A DNA stretch of 58,923 bases from DASYTH01 sp035762905. GTDB taxonomy: Bacteria; Actinomycetota; Actinomycetes; Mycobacteriales; Pseudonocardiaceae. The DNA is taken from assembly GCF_035762905.1 (NCBI RefSeq), contig NZ_DASUCC010000127.1, positions 1 through 58,923 of the forward strand. Reading direction: 5' to 3'. Shown in pieces: positions 25,727-34,392 of this stretch (the stretch's first letter is position 1; each line of letters begins with the position of its first letter). The notes below the pieces were generated by a model. That model searched no databases. It worked only from the letters and a program-made list of their open reading frames with translations, and was not told the DNA's origin. Position numbers and translations under genes: made by a program.

Positions 25727-26832
25727 CCGTCTACCTCGACCACGCGGGTCTCGGCCGGCTGCGTGCGCCGGCCCGGGCGGCCATGCGGGCGGCGCTGGAC
25801 GAGGTCCTGCCGCACGGCAGCGTGGCCATCGGCCGGGTCTTCCCGGCCCGCCGCCAGGCCCGGGCCCTGGTCGCGGGGCTGCTCGAGTGCTCGCCGGACG
25901 AGGTGGCGTTCACCCCGAACACCTCAACCGGCATTCACCTGGTGGCCGACGGCCTGGCCTGGCGGCCCGGTGACGAGGTGGTGGTGTTCGACCGGGACTT
26001 CCCGGCCAACGTGCATCCGTGGCGGGCGCTGGCCGACCGCGGCGTGCGGCTGGTCTGGGTGCCGATGCGGGCCGGCGGGTACCGGCTGGAGGACCTCGAG
26101 GCGGCGATCGGGCCGGCCACCCGGCTGGTCGCGGTGAGCCACGTCAACTTCGCCACCGGGTTCCGGATCGACCTGGCCGCCGTGTGCGAGCTCGCCCACC
26201 GGGCCGGCGCGCTGGTCTGTGTCGACGCCGTGCAGAGCCTTGGTGTGCTGCCGCTGTCGGTGCGCGCCGCGCCGGTCGACTTCCTCGCCGCCGGGGCGCA
26301 CAAGTGGCTGAACGGTCCGATGGGCACCGGCGTGTTCTTCTGCCGGGCCGCGCGGCTGGCCGAGCTGCGCACGCCGAACGGTTGGTTCGGCTTCCAGGGC
26401 GCGAACGACATGCTGTCCAAGGGGGCCGGGCACTTCAGCTACGACCTGGCGCCGGTGCCGACCGCGGCCCGGGTCGAGGGCGGCATGTTCGACGTGCTCG
26501 GGATGGTCGGTCTGGCCGCCGCGCTTGCCGAGCTGGAAACGGTCGGGGTCGCCGCAGTGGCCGACCGGGTCCACCGTTTGACGCAATGGCTGCGCGCCGG
26601 TCTGGTGGATATCGGTTGCACCATTTCAGTGCCGGCCGGTGTGGACAACTGGTCCGGCATTGTGAGTTTCGTCCATCCGGCCGTGGACAGTGTCCATTTG
26701 GTTCAAGAGTTGGCCGCAAATGGAGTGCAGGTGTCCCTGCCGGACGGTCAGGTAAGGGTTGCTCCGCATTACTGGACCGACGACGCCGAGGTCGCCCACT
26801 TTTTGGAAGAGGTCACCAGTCGGGTTTCCTGA
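25723..26832 (+). CDS. Class-V aminotransferase / cysteine desulfurase-like PLP enzyme
   Basis: 369 aa. Fold-type I class V features are: TPNTSTGIHLVADGL, VSHVNFATGFRIDL, CVDAVQSLGVLPL with the PLP-binding Asp, and the Schiff-base Lys in AAGAHKWLNGPMGTGVFF. The family includes cysteine desulfurases, isopenicillin-N epimerase-like proteins and C-S lyases. No Cys-bearing catalytic loop typical of NifS/IscS is seen near the C-terminus, so plain desulfurase activity is less likely than lyase, epimerase or another amino-acid reaction. It is coupled to the exporter and lies 94 bp before the two-Cys peptide gene, which makes Cys chemistry on the peptide an attractive guess. Confidence 0.85.
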   Translation: MTVYLDHAGLGRLRAPARAAMRAALDEVLPHGSVAIGRVFPARRQARALVAGLLECSPDEVAFTPNTSTGIHLVADGLAWRPGDEVVVFDRDFPANVHPWRALADRGVRLVWVPMRAGGYRLEDLEAAIGPATRLVAVSHVNFATGFRIDLAAVCELAHRAGALVCVDAVQSLGVLPLSVRAAPVDFLAAGAHKWLNGPMGTGVFFCRAARLAELRTPNGWFGFQGANDMLSKGAGHFSYDLAPVPTAARVEGGMFDVLGMVGLAAALAELETVGVAAVADRVHRLTQWLRAGLVDIGCTISVPAGVDNWSGIVSFVHPAVDSVHLVQELAANGVQVSLPDGQVRVAPHYWTDDAEVAHFLEEVTSRVS

Positions 26833-26859
26833 TGGAAACAATTCCACGTGAATCGGCGC

Positions 26860-26889
26860 TTGTTCGGGGTCGTCCTCCGCTGCTACCGT
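26860..26889 (+). promoter_or_regulatory. Possible promoter for the 29-codon peptide gene
   Basis: TTGTTC (26860-26865) and TACCGT (26884-26889) are 18 bp apart in the 94-bp gap before the peptide gene. The -10 match is modest. A separate promoter would let the peptide be made in excess over its processing proteins. Confidence 0.3.
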
Positions 26890-26926
26890 TTCAGCTGATC
26901 TTTTCGGTCACGGAAAGGAGTTCTGA

Positions 26927-27016
26927 ATGGACTACGAGACCTGGGAAACATTAGCTGACCAGGTGGAGATCACCACGGGTGCGGCCGACTGCTGGGCGTG
27001 CCTGGTCGACAACTGA
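26927..27016 (+). CDS. 29-residue putative RiPP precursor with C-terminal CxxC
   Basis: The peptide starts MDYETWETLADQVEITTG and ends ADCWACLVDN. The ribosome site GGAAAGGAG lies 6 nt before ATG and is among the strongest in the window. Residues 1-20 are acidic with no Cys, as expected of a leader. Cys22-Trp23-Ala24-Cys25 and the last four residues would be the core. There is no Gly-Gly site and no secretion signal. A perfect hairpin follows within 10 nt of the stop, then a large TPR gene. It shares WET and a compact acidic style with PqqA but lacks the PqqA E-x3-Y pair. The precursor role is inferred from size, RBS and neighbours. Confidence 0.72.
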   Translation: MDYETWETLADQVEITTGAADCWACLVDN

Positions 27017-27025
27017 TTGTGGTTC

Positions 27026-27060
27026 CCCCGCGAGGCATGGGCAACCAACGCCTCGCGGGG
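27026..27060 (+). terminator. Perfect hairpin between peptide gene and downstream operon
   Basis: CCCCGCGAGGC (27026-27036) and GCCTCGCGGGG (27050-27060) are exact reverse complements, giving an 11-bp GC-rich stem with a 13-nt loop. It begins 9 nt after the peptide stop. No U-tract follows. In small-peptide operons such stems act as partial terminators or protect the upstream mRNA, raising precursor levels. Confidence 0.72.
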
Positions 27061-27086
27061 CGGCGGCTCGGCGAAGGGAGCGCGGA

Positions 27087-29594
27087 GTGGACCGCTGGGA
27101 CCTGGCACACGGGCATATCGGCGTGAATGCGCCGTCCTGGTTGACATTCGAGGTCCACCGCCCCTATTTCGACGGTGCCGATTCACCGCGGGCGACACTG
27201 CACGCGCGCGGCCCGCTGCTCGCCGCCCGCCGGTTCGAGCAGCGCCGGCCGGCCGCCCTCCGATTCGGTATGACCATGCCGGCCAGTTACCGGCAGTTAC
27301 TCATGGAGGAGTCCCGGCTGCACCGGTACGACATTCGCGATCCCACCCGACTTCCACCGGAACTGGCCTCCGCCGGCTGGCGGGTACTGGCCGACGCTTT
27401 CGCCCGAAAAGCCGATCTCGACGATATCGACCGGGCCGGTCTCGCCCATTGGCTGGTGGCACTGTGCCTGCATGAATCGGCGCTGGCGGTGGTGCCCGCC
27501 GATATCCCGGAAACCGATTGTGCGCGCCTGGTTCCGGCCAGTGCGCAATGGGCGAGGGCGACCGCGCTGTTCGCGGTGGAGGGGCTGTCGGCGCGCACCA
27601 TGGCGGCCTACCGGCGGCTGACCGACGACCCGGCGCCGACCGTGGTGCACGTGCAGGCGGTCGCCGGCTGGGGATACCTGCTCGCCCGGCACGCCGGCGA
27701 CGACTCCGCCGCGCCGCGGCACTTCGCCGTGGCCGGCGAGTTGCTCAAGAGCCTGACCGCCGACCTCGGCGAGTTCGACCACACGATCCTGCTCGCCCGG
27801 CTGATGCTGCGCGAGGTCATGCACGCCGAACGGCAGCGGGACCTCCAGCACGCCACCGACCTGCTTGCCGCCGCGACCGGACTGCTGGCCACGCTGTCCC
27901 CGGCCACCGACGACGACCGGGCGCTGGCCGCCGAGCTGCGCCGCCGGCTGATCGACCGGCGGGTGGACATCGCGGTGCGGCGCGCGGACCCGGCGGCCGA
28001 GGACCGCGCCATCGCCGAGGGTCGCGCGCTGGACCCGTTCGACGTGAAGATCCACATGCAGGCAGCCCAGGCCGACGAGCGCCGCGGCGAGCACGAGCGC
28101 GCGCTGGCCGGGTTTCTCCAGGCCGCCCGGCTCGGGCCGTACGGCACCGGGTTCGCGCTGCTGGGCGCGGTGCGGTGCGCGCGGGTTCTCGGCCACGACG
28201 AGTTCGCCCGGGTGCTGGCCGAGCGCGCGTTCCGGGCCGCCCCGCGCTCGGCGCGCACCCGGGACACGCTGCTCGAGCTCTGCGCCGGGGACGAGCCGCT
28301 GGCCGAGGTGGTCCGCCGGGCCGCCGGTCGCGGTGCCACCCGGTCGTATGAGCACAACTGGCACTACCAGATGTACGGGTCGTACTTCAATCTCGGCGAG
28401 TCGCGTTCGCCCTGCCTGTATGCCCGGCTGCCCACGCTGGCCTACGAGTTCGCCGTGCGCGGTGCGCCGCCGGAGGTCAACTGGCAGCGGCTGATGCCGC
28501 CGAGGTTCCGGGCCAACCTGGTGCGCGAGTCCGGGTTGCGCGAGTTCGCGGTGTCCCATCCGGCCGAGCTGCCGGCCGCGCTGCGCACCCCGGCGTGGGA
28601 CCGGCTGTGCGAGTGGGTGGCCGGGTTCGGCGGTGCCGACCGGATGCGGCAGTTCCTCACCGCGCAGGTGCTGTTCCGGCTCGGCTTCGGCGATCTGGTG
28701 CTCGAGTTGCTGCCGGCCCGGCCGGTTGCCGAGTTCACCGACCCGCTCGAGCTGCGCATCCAGCACTGGCGCGACGTCGTGCGCTACGTCGGATCGGTGG
28801 CCGGGGAGGTGGTCGAGCCGACGGCGTCGTTCCAGGCGGCCGGAAACCCGCACTGCCCGACCCAGCTCCGGTTCGTGATCGCGGTGTTCGCCGTGGTGTT
28901 CCACGCCAGGGAGACCAAGTCGGTCGAGCAGGTGCTGGCCTGGCGACAGACCGCGCAGCAGGCCTTGGACGAGCTGCTGGCCACCGACGGGTACTCGCCG
29001 TTCGAGCGGGCGATGATGGAGAGCCGGTTCTACCGGGCCGTGACGTTCGCGCCGTTCCTGTTGCGGAACAAGGAACAGCTGGCGCGCGAGATGGACCGGG
29101 CCGAGGAGCTGGCCAGGGCCGCGACCGGAACCACGCCCTACGAACGGTTCCTGTCCGCGGAGAACCTGCGTGCCTGCCTGGAAAGCCGCTCCAAGGAGGC
29201 GTTCGGCTTCGGCGAGGCCGACCGCGGGCACCGGCTGGTCCTCGAGGTGCTCGCCATCGACCCGTACGAACCGAAGACCCACCTGGAGCTGGCGGAAACC
29301 CTGATGCGCCAAGGCAATGAGCTGGAGTCGGGGAACAGCTACCTGCGGGTGGCCCGGCTCGGCCCGATCGGCACGGCCCGCGGGTACGCGCTGGCCGGTG
29401 AGCGGTTCGAACGCGCGGGCCGGCCGCTGCTGGCCGAGGACTGCTACGTGCAGGCCCTGCGGGTCGACCCGTACGCGGTGTCGGCCGCCCGCGGCTGGCG
29501 CCGGGTCGCCACCGGGATGGCCGAGCCGGCCATGGAGTACGCCGCCGAACTGGAAGCCTGGGGCGCCGCCCGCCGGGCCGCCCGGACGGCATGA
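27087..29594 (+). CDS. Large TPR-repeat protein, putative peptide-cluster scaffold or enzyme
   Basis: 835 aa from GTG 27087, with AAGGGAG upstream. No signal peptide. Two internal segments are clearly related: one beginning near residue 315 (LDPFDVKIHMQAAQADERRGEHERAL...AARLGPYGTG) and one near 724 (IDPYEPKTHLELAETLMRQGNE...VARLGPIGTA). Both are TPR-like helix pairs, so the protein is a long solenoid or an ancient duplication. Residues 430-480 (THE SYEHNWHYQMYGSYFNLG stretch) are Tyr/His-rich and may form a site. No HExxH, ATP-grasp, radical SAM, YcaO or LanB motif was found. It is the largest gene of the cluster and the most likely peptide-binding component. Confidence 0.75.
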   Translation: MDRWDLAHGHIGVNAPSWLTFEVHRPYFDGADSPRATLHARGPLLAARRFEQRRPAALRFGMTMPASYRQLLMEESRLHRYDIRDPTRLPPELASAGWRVLADAFARKADLDDIDRAGLAHWLVALCLHESALAVVPADIPETDCARLVPASAQWARATALFAVEGLSARTMAAYRRLTDDPAPTVVHVQAVAGWGYLLARHAGDDSAAPRHFAVAGELLKSLTADLGEFDHTILLARLMLREVMHAERQRDLQHATDLLAAATGLLATLSPATDDDRALAAELRRRLIDRRVDIAVRRADPAAEDRAIAEGRALDPFDVKIHMQAAQADERRGEHERALAGFLQAARLGPYGTGFALLGAVRCARVLGHDEFARVLAERAFRAAPRSARTRDTLLELCAGDEPLAEVVRRAAGRGATRSYEHNWHYQMYGSYFNLGESRSPCLYARLPTLAYEFAVRGAPPEVNWQRLMPPRFRANLVRESGLREFAVSHPAELPAALRTPAWDRLCEWVAGFGGADRMRQFLTAQVLFRLGFGDLVLELLPARPVAEFTDPLELRIQHWRDVVRYVGSVAGEVVEPTASFQAAGNPHCPTQLRFVIAVFAVVFHARETKSVEQVLAWRQTAQQALDELLATDGYSPFERAMMESRFYRAVTFAPFLLRNKEQLAREMDRAEELARAATGTTPYERFLSAENLRACLESRSKEAFGFGEADRGHRLVLEVLAIDPYEPKTHLELAETLMRQGNELESGNSYLRVARLGPIGTARGYALAGERFERAGRPLLAEDCYVQALRVDPYAVSAARGWRRVATGMAEPAMEYAAELEAWGAARRAARTA

Positions 29595-29601
29595 GCACCG
29601 C

Positions 29602-31026
29602 ATGACCATCGAGTGGCGCCTGGCGGTCGCGCCGCCGCGGGACGCCGACGCGGTCGCGCTGCCCGCGTACGCCGGGGAGCCACCGGATCTCGCCGCACCC
29701 GCCTTCCTCGCCGGCTGCGGCTTTCACGCGGCGGCCGGCCAGATCCTGCAGCTGCCCGGCGATCCGCCAACCGTGCTGGTCGGTCTCGGCCCGCGGGACG
29801 GGCTCGACCAGGACGCGGTCCGGACGGCGGCGGCGATGCTGGCCAGATCGGTCCGCGGCTACCGGCGGCTGGCGATCCGGGTGCCGGCGCCGGGTTGGGT
29901 GCGTGCCGTTGTCGAGGCGTTCACGCTCGGCGGATACCGCTTCACCCGGTACAAGTCCGAGCCCGGTCCGGCCGGTCCGGCCCGGGTCGACCTGATCGTC
30001 GAGTCCACTGTGGACGCGGAGGACGGGCTGCGCATCGGGCGCGCGCTGGCCGCCGGGGTGCGGTTGGCCCGCGATCTGGTCAACGAAACCGGCGATGCGC
30101 TCACCCCGGCCGGGTTCGCCGACCGCGCCGCCGTCATCGCCCGCACCGGTGGGCTGGACTGCGAGATCTGGGACGAGCACCGGATCGCCGCCGAACGGCT
30201 CGGCGGGCTCGCCGGGGTGGCCCGCGGCTCGCCCCGCCCGCCCCGGCTGGTCGAGCTGACCTACCGGCCCGAGCGGCCGGCGGCCACCGTCGCGCTGGTC
30301 GGCAAGGGCGTCACCTACGACGCCGGCGGCCTGTCGCTCAAGCCCACCGCGCAACTCGTCGACATGGCCGCCGACATGGCCGGTGCCGCCACCGTGCTCG
30401 GCGCGATGGCGGTGCTCGCGGAGCTGCGCTGCCCGGTGCGGGTGCGGGGCTGGTTGCCGTTGACCGAGAACATGCTTGGCACCGATCCGATCCGGGTCGG
30501 CGACGTGCTGCGGATCCGCGACGGCACCACGGTCGAGGTGCGCAACGCCGACGCCGAGGGCCGGCTGATTCTGGCCGACGCACTGGTCCTCGCCGCGGAG
30601 TCCGCCCCGGACGCGATCATCGACGTGGCCACCCTGACCGACGCGGCCGCCATCGCGCTCGGCCGGCGCATCGGTGCGGTGCTCGGCAACGACCCGGACT
30701 GGGTGGACACGGTGCGGGCCGCCGCCACCCGGGCCGGCGAACGGCTCTGGCCGCTGCCGCTGCCGGACTGCTACCGGCCCCAGCTCGACTCCCGCATCGC
30801 CGACCTGGTCAACTACACCACCGGCAACCGGCACGGCACCGCACTGCTTGCCGGCCTGTTCCTGCGCGAGTTCGTCCCCGGCACGATTCCGTGGGCACAC
30901 CTGGACATCCAGGGCACCGCGCTGAGCGACGGCGACGCCGGCGAATGGGTCCCCGGCGCCACCGGATTCGGCGTCCGCACCCTGGCCGAGCTGCTGCTGA
31001 CCCCCTCGGGATTCGCGCCCCGTTGA
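29602..31026 (+). CDS. M17 leucyl aminopeptidase-family metallopeptidase
   Basis: 474 aa. Metal and catalytic motifs are intact: VGKGVTYDAGGLSLKP (Lys, Asp and second Lys), DMAADMAGAATVL (Asp) and NADAEGRLILADAL (Asp, Glu, Arg). These two-metal enzymes remove N-terminal residues and form hexamers in the cytoplasm. ATG 29602 is 7 nt after the TPR stop. Within this cluster it could trim the leader of the 29-residue peptide stepwise; a general housekeeping role is the alternative. Confidence 0.9.
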   Translation: MTIEWRLAVAPPRDADAVALPAYAGEPPDLAAPAFLAGCGFHAAAGQILQLPGDPPTVLVGLGPRDGLDQDAVRTAAAMLARSVRGYRRLAIRVPAPGWVRAVVEAFTLGGYRFTRYKSEPGPAGPARVDLIVESTVDAEDGLRIGRALAAGVRLARDLVNETGDALTPAGFADRAAVIARTGGLDCEIWDEHRIAAERLGGLAGVARGSPRPPRLVELTYRPERPAATVALVGKGVTYDAGGLSLKPTAQLVDMAADMAGAATVLGAMAVLAELRCPVRVRGWLPLTENMLGTDPIRVGDVLRIRDGTTVEVRNADAEGRLILADALVLAAESAPDAIIDVATLTDAAAIALGRRIGAVLGNDPDWVDTVRAAATRAGERLWPLPLPDCYRPQLDSRIADLVNYTTGNRHGTALLAGLFLREFVPGTIPWAHLDIQGTALSDGDAGEWVPGATGFGVRTLAELLLTPSGFAPR

Positions 31027-31079
31027 CCGCGCCGGAGTGCCGTCATACTGGAGTCCCTGCGATTCCTAGGAGGCTGCCC

Positions 31080-31361
31080 GTGCCACCGACGCCGCCGACC
31101 GACGAGGAGCTCAACATCCTGATCAGGGCCCGTCTTGCCGTGCTCGGCATCGACCTCGATCAGCTCCCGGCGGGCACCGCCGCCGATCCGGCCACCGGTG
31201 CGCCCGGCCGGGAGACCGCGCTGGCCAGTCTGCGATCGTTCGTGCGGAGCAGCGTCGTGCAGCTGGCCGGCTACCGGTTCGGCAGCGATCCCGCGCTGGC
31301 GCAACAGGTTGCTCCGCCGCAGCTCTACCCGTCCATCGGCACCGCGTGGACCGCCGAATGA
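31080..31361 (+). CDS. 93-aa protein coupled to Tat amidase, function unknown
   Basis: GTG 31080 follows AGGAGG by 6 nt, a near-consensus ribosome site. The N-terminal half has a helix (DEELNILIRARLAVLGIDLDQLP) and the C-terminal half ASLRSFVRSSVVQLAGYRF and PPQLYPSIGTAWTAE. There is no signal peptide or membrane segment. Its stop overlaps the amidase start (ATGA). A small protein tightly coupled to a Tat substrate may be a folding or export partner, as MelC1 is for tyrosinase; this is analogy only. Confidence 0.72.
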   Translation: MPPTPPTDEELNILIRARLAVLGIDLDQLPAGTAADPATGAPGRETALASLRSFVRSSVVQLAGYRFGSDPALAQQVAPPQLYPSIGTAWTAE

Positions 31362-32911
31362 ACGAGCCACTTGACCGGCGCGTGGACCGGCGTGCTTTCC
31401 TCGCCCGCACCGCGGCCCTCGGCGCCGCCGGAACCGTGTCCCTGCCGGCCATCGCCGAGGCGGCGCCCGTCCCGCCCGGCGAGCCGGCCGCCGTGGCGGT
31501 GGAGCCGCGACCCGAGGCCGTGGCCGATCCCACCGAGCTGACCATCGCCGAGGCGGCCACGCTGATCCGCCGGGGCCGGCTGCGGCCGGAGGAGTTGCTG
31601 CAGGCCTGTCTCGACCGCATCCGTGCGTTCGACGGGGTCTATCAGGCGTTCAACACCGTTCGGACGGACCGCGCCGGGACCGGGTCCCGCGGGCCGCTGC
31701 GCGGAATTCCCTTGGCGATCAAGGACAACTACTTCACCGCCGGGACGCCCACCACGGCGAACTCGTTCCTGTTCGCCGGTTTCGTGCCTCCCTTCGACGC
31801 CACGGCCGTGGCGCGGCTGACGGCGGCCGGTGCGGTGGTGCTCGGCAAGACGCAGATGGGCCCGCTGGCCACCACCCGCGCGACCACCCCGGACGGGCGG
31901 GTCACCACGGTCAACGCGTGGGCGCCGGACCGGCCCGAGGTCGATCCGGGCGGCTCGTCCACCGGCACCGCGACCGCCGTCGCCGGGCGCATGGCCACGT
32001 CGGGGATCGGGACCCAGACCGGCGGATCGATCACCGCACCGGCCAACGCGCAGAACCTGACCGGACTGAAGCCGACCATGGGGCGGGTGTCGCTGCACGG
32101 GATCATCCCGCTGTCCTACACCCGCGACCATCCCGGCCCGCTGGCGCGCGACGCCCTGGACGCGGCGATCATGCTGTCCGCCATGGCCGGCCCGGACCCG
32201 CACGATCCGCGGACCCAGGGCCTGCCCCGGGTACCCGACCTGGTCACCGCGGCGACGCCGGTCGTCCGGGGCGGCCGGGTCCGGTTGCGCTGGCCGACCC
32301 GGATCGGCGTGATCCCCGGGTACACCTCGGGCGACTCGCCGGCCGCGCGAGCCAGGGCGGCCTTCCTGGACACGCTGGCCGGTGTTCCCGGTGTCACGCT
32401 GGTCGACGTGCCGTTGCCGGCCGAATGGGAACTGCTCACCGGTGGCACGTTCAACAACGTGCGGCTGCCCGAGCGCTCGGAGCCGTTTCTCCCGCAGCTG
32501 ACCGGAGATCTCCGCCGGTTCGGGGTGTCGGTGCTCGGCTGGCTGCAGGGGGCCCTGCTCGGCGCCGACGAGTACCTGATCGGTCAGCGCGCCAAGGTCG
32601 TGCTGCTGGACCGGGTGCTGACCGACCTGTTCGCCCGCTGTGACGTCGTGGTGCAGACCAACCCGGTGCCGTTCGACATCATCGGCCTGCCGGAGTTGGG
32701 GCTGCCCATCGGATTCACTCCGGACGGCCTGCCGATCGGCACCATTCTGGGCGGCCTGCCGTTCGGCGAGGACCGGCTCCTGTCGATCGCCGCCGCCTAC
32801 CAGGCACGCACCACCTGGCACCGGCGCCGCCCGGCCGACCCGGCCGTCGCCGCCGCGGCCGCCGCCCGGCCGCGCCTGTCCGCCCTCGACGTCCTGGAGA
32901 CGATGGAATAA
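31358..32911 (+). CDS. Tat-exported amidase-signature hydrolase
   Basis: 517 aa. The N-terminus has a twin-arginine signal (DRRAFLARTAALGAAGTVSLPAIAEA), so the folded enzyme should act outside the cell. The amidase triad is present: Lys in GIPLAIKDNYFTAG, Ser in DPGGSSTGTATAV and Ser in GTQTGGSITAPA. It ends the 24.5-33 kb plus-strand set. Extracellular cleavage or release of an amide in the exported product would fit, but scavenging of environmental amides is equally possible. It is unlike the cytosolic amidase at 20216, which has no signal. Confidence 0.87.
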   Translation: MNEPLDRRVDRRAFLARTAALGAAGTVSLPAIAEAAPVPPGEPAAVAVEPRPEAVADPTELTIAEAATLIRRGRLRPEELLQACLDRIRAFDGVYQAFNTVRTDRAGTGSRGPLRGIPLAIKDNYFTAGTPTTANSFLFAGFVPPFDATAVARLTAAGAVVLGKTQMGPLATTRATTPDGRVTTVNAWAPDRPEVDPGGSSTGTATAVAGRMATSGIGTQTGGSITAPANAQNLTGLKPTMGRVSLHGIIPLSYTRDHPGPLARDALDAAIMLSAMAGPDPHDPRTQGLPRVPDLVTAATPVVRGGRVRLRWPTRIGVIPGYTSGDSPAARARAAFLDTLAGVPGVTLVDVPLPAEWELLTGGTFNNVRLPERSEPFLPQLTGDLRRFGVSVLGWLQGALLGADEYLIGQRAKVVLLDRVLTDLFARCDVVVQTNPVPFDIIGLPELGLPIGFTPDGLPIGTILGGLPFGEDRLLSIAAAYQARTTWHRRRPADPAVAAAAAARPRLSALDVLETME

Positions 32912-33054
32912 CAGCAGTGGATCATCGTGTGAAGTCTTGGGCCCACCAATGGCAACCTCAGGGGCACCGTGACGCAACCCAGCCACAATCAACCCGTGAT
33001 CCGCACCTTCGCTGGGACGTAACGACAGCAGTGAAATCCGGAGAGGCGGAACAG

Positions 33055-34392
33055 TCAGTGCACGACCGGTAGGCGCAGGCGCACGCGGGTGCCGCGGGGG
33101 AGGGATTCGGCGGCGACCGTGCCGCCGTGGGTTTCCACGACCTGGCGCACGATCGCCAGGCCGAGCCCGGAGCCGGGCATCGATCGGGCCCGGGCCGCCC
33201 GGTAGAAGCGGTCGAACACGTAGGGCAGGTCCTCCGGGGGGATGCCCGGGCCCTCGTCGGTGATCGAGAACTCGCCGCCGGCCACGGTGATCAGCACGCG
33301 GCCGCCGGGTGGGCTCCATTTCACCGCGTTGTCCACCAGGTTTCCGATGGCCCGCTCGATCGCGTCGGGGTCGACGTGCACAAGGCAGGGCGACAGCGCC
33401 GAGGAGAACCGGGGTGCCGCCACCCGGCCGGTGGCTCTGGCGATCACCGTCTCGGCCACCAGATCCAGCCGGGTGTCCTCGGTCCGCGCGGTGTCCTTGC
33501 CGTACCGGGCGAGGTCGACCAGGTTGTTGACCAGCGACCGCAGTTCGGCCGCCTGGTCGATCGCCGCCCGCACCAGCGCGGGTGCCTCGGGATCGCGCAG
33601 GCCCGCTCCGTCGGCGAGCAGTTCGAGGTTGGTGGTCAGGCTGGTCAACGGGGTGCGCAACTCGTGCGAGGCGTCGGCGACCAGTTGCCGTTGGGCGTGC
33701 ACGGAAGCGTCCAACGCCGTCATCATGGTGGCGAACGACCTGCCGAGCCGGCCGATCTCGTCGGGTCCGGTCGGATCGAAGCGCGCGGTCAGGTCCTGGG
33801 TGGCGGTCACGTGTTCCACGGCATCGGTGAGCACGTGGACCGGGCGCAGCACCCGGCGCGCCGCCAACCGGGCGCCGAGCGCCGCCAACGCACCGCCGGC
33901 AACCGTGATGATGATCAGCAGCGCCGCCAGCCCGGTCAGCACCGCGTTCTGGTCGGCAAGCGGCCGGGCGACCCGGACCAGCGTGCCCCGCCCCTCCGGC
34001 ATCAGTGCGGTGTAGACCCGGTATTCGACGCCGCCGTGGCTGGTGTCCTGAAAGTAGGCCGGCTCGGTTCCGGCGGCCACCCGGGCATCCCGTTCGGTCA
34101 CGTCGATGAAGGTCTTGTTCGAGCCCGGAAACACCGGCCTGCCAAGGAACTGGACCAGCGTGTTGCCGAGTTTCACCGGGCTGTCGATCGGCGCTCTGCC
34201 TCCGGAGGCCTCGTTCTTCTGCTTGAGTTGGACGGCCAGCGTCGGACTCTGGGCGACGGCCTGGACCAGCGACTCGTCGATCTGCCGGTGCAGGTTGGCG
34301 CGCAGCGTCGGATAGATCACCAGCGCGGCCACGGCCAACGCCAGCCACACCACGATTCCCCCGGCGAGACCGACCCTGGTGCGCAGCGTCAT
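33055..34392 (-). CDS. Two-component sensor histidine kinase
   Basis: 445 aa. Two transmembrane segments (about 10-32 and 160-182) flank an extracellular sensor of about 125 residues. A HAMP linker follows, then the H-box DASHELRTPLTSL, the N-box LVDNAVKWSPPGG and the G-boxes DEGPGIPP and GSGLGLAIVRQVVETHGG. ATG 34392 overlaps the regulator's stop (ATGA). The signal is unknown. It forms a pair with the OmpR-type regulator just upstream. Confidence 0.93.
   Translation of the reverse strand: MTLRTRVGLAGGIVVWLALAVAALVIYPTLRANLHRQIDESLVQAVAQSPTLAVQLKQKNEASGGRAPIDSPVKLGNTLVQFLGRPVFPGSNKTFIDVTERDARVAAGTEPAYFQDTSHGGVEYRVYTALMPEGRGTLVRVARPLADQNAVLTGLAALLIIITVAGGALAALGARLAARRVLRPVHVLTDAVEHVTATQDLTARFDPTGPDEIGRLGRSFATMMTALDASVHAQRQLVADASHELRTPLTSLTTNLELLADGAGLRDPEAPALVRAAIDQAAELRSLVNNLVDLARYGKDTARTEDTRLDLVAETVIARATGRVAAPRFSSALSPCLVHVDPDAIERAIGNLVDNAVKWSPPGGRVLITVAGGEFSITDEGPGIPPEDLPYVFDRFYRAARARSMPGSGLGLAIVRQVVETHGGTVAAESLPRGTRVRLRLPVVH

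Noticed and set aside
26927..27016. The 29-residue peptide as a second PqqA
   Set aside because: It shares WET and size with PqqA but lacks the E-x3-Y pair, and true pqqA lies in its own operon at 40573.
27087..29594. TPR protein as a HExxH peptide hydroxylase or LanB-type dehydratase
   Set aside because: LHESAL is the only near match to HExxH and lacks the second His; no glutamylation or elimination domain text was seen.
32912..33054. Two copies of a CAGCAGTG motif between the amidase and kinase genes as a binding site
   Set aside because: They lie between convergent genes, where no promoter is needed, and the match is short.
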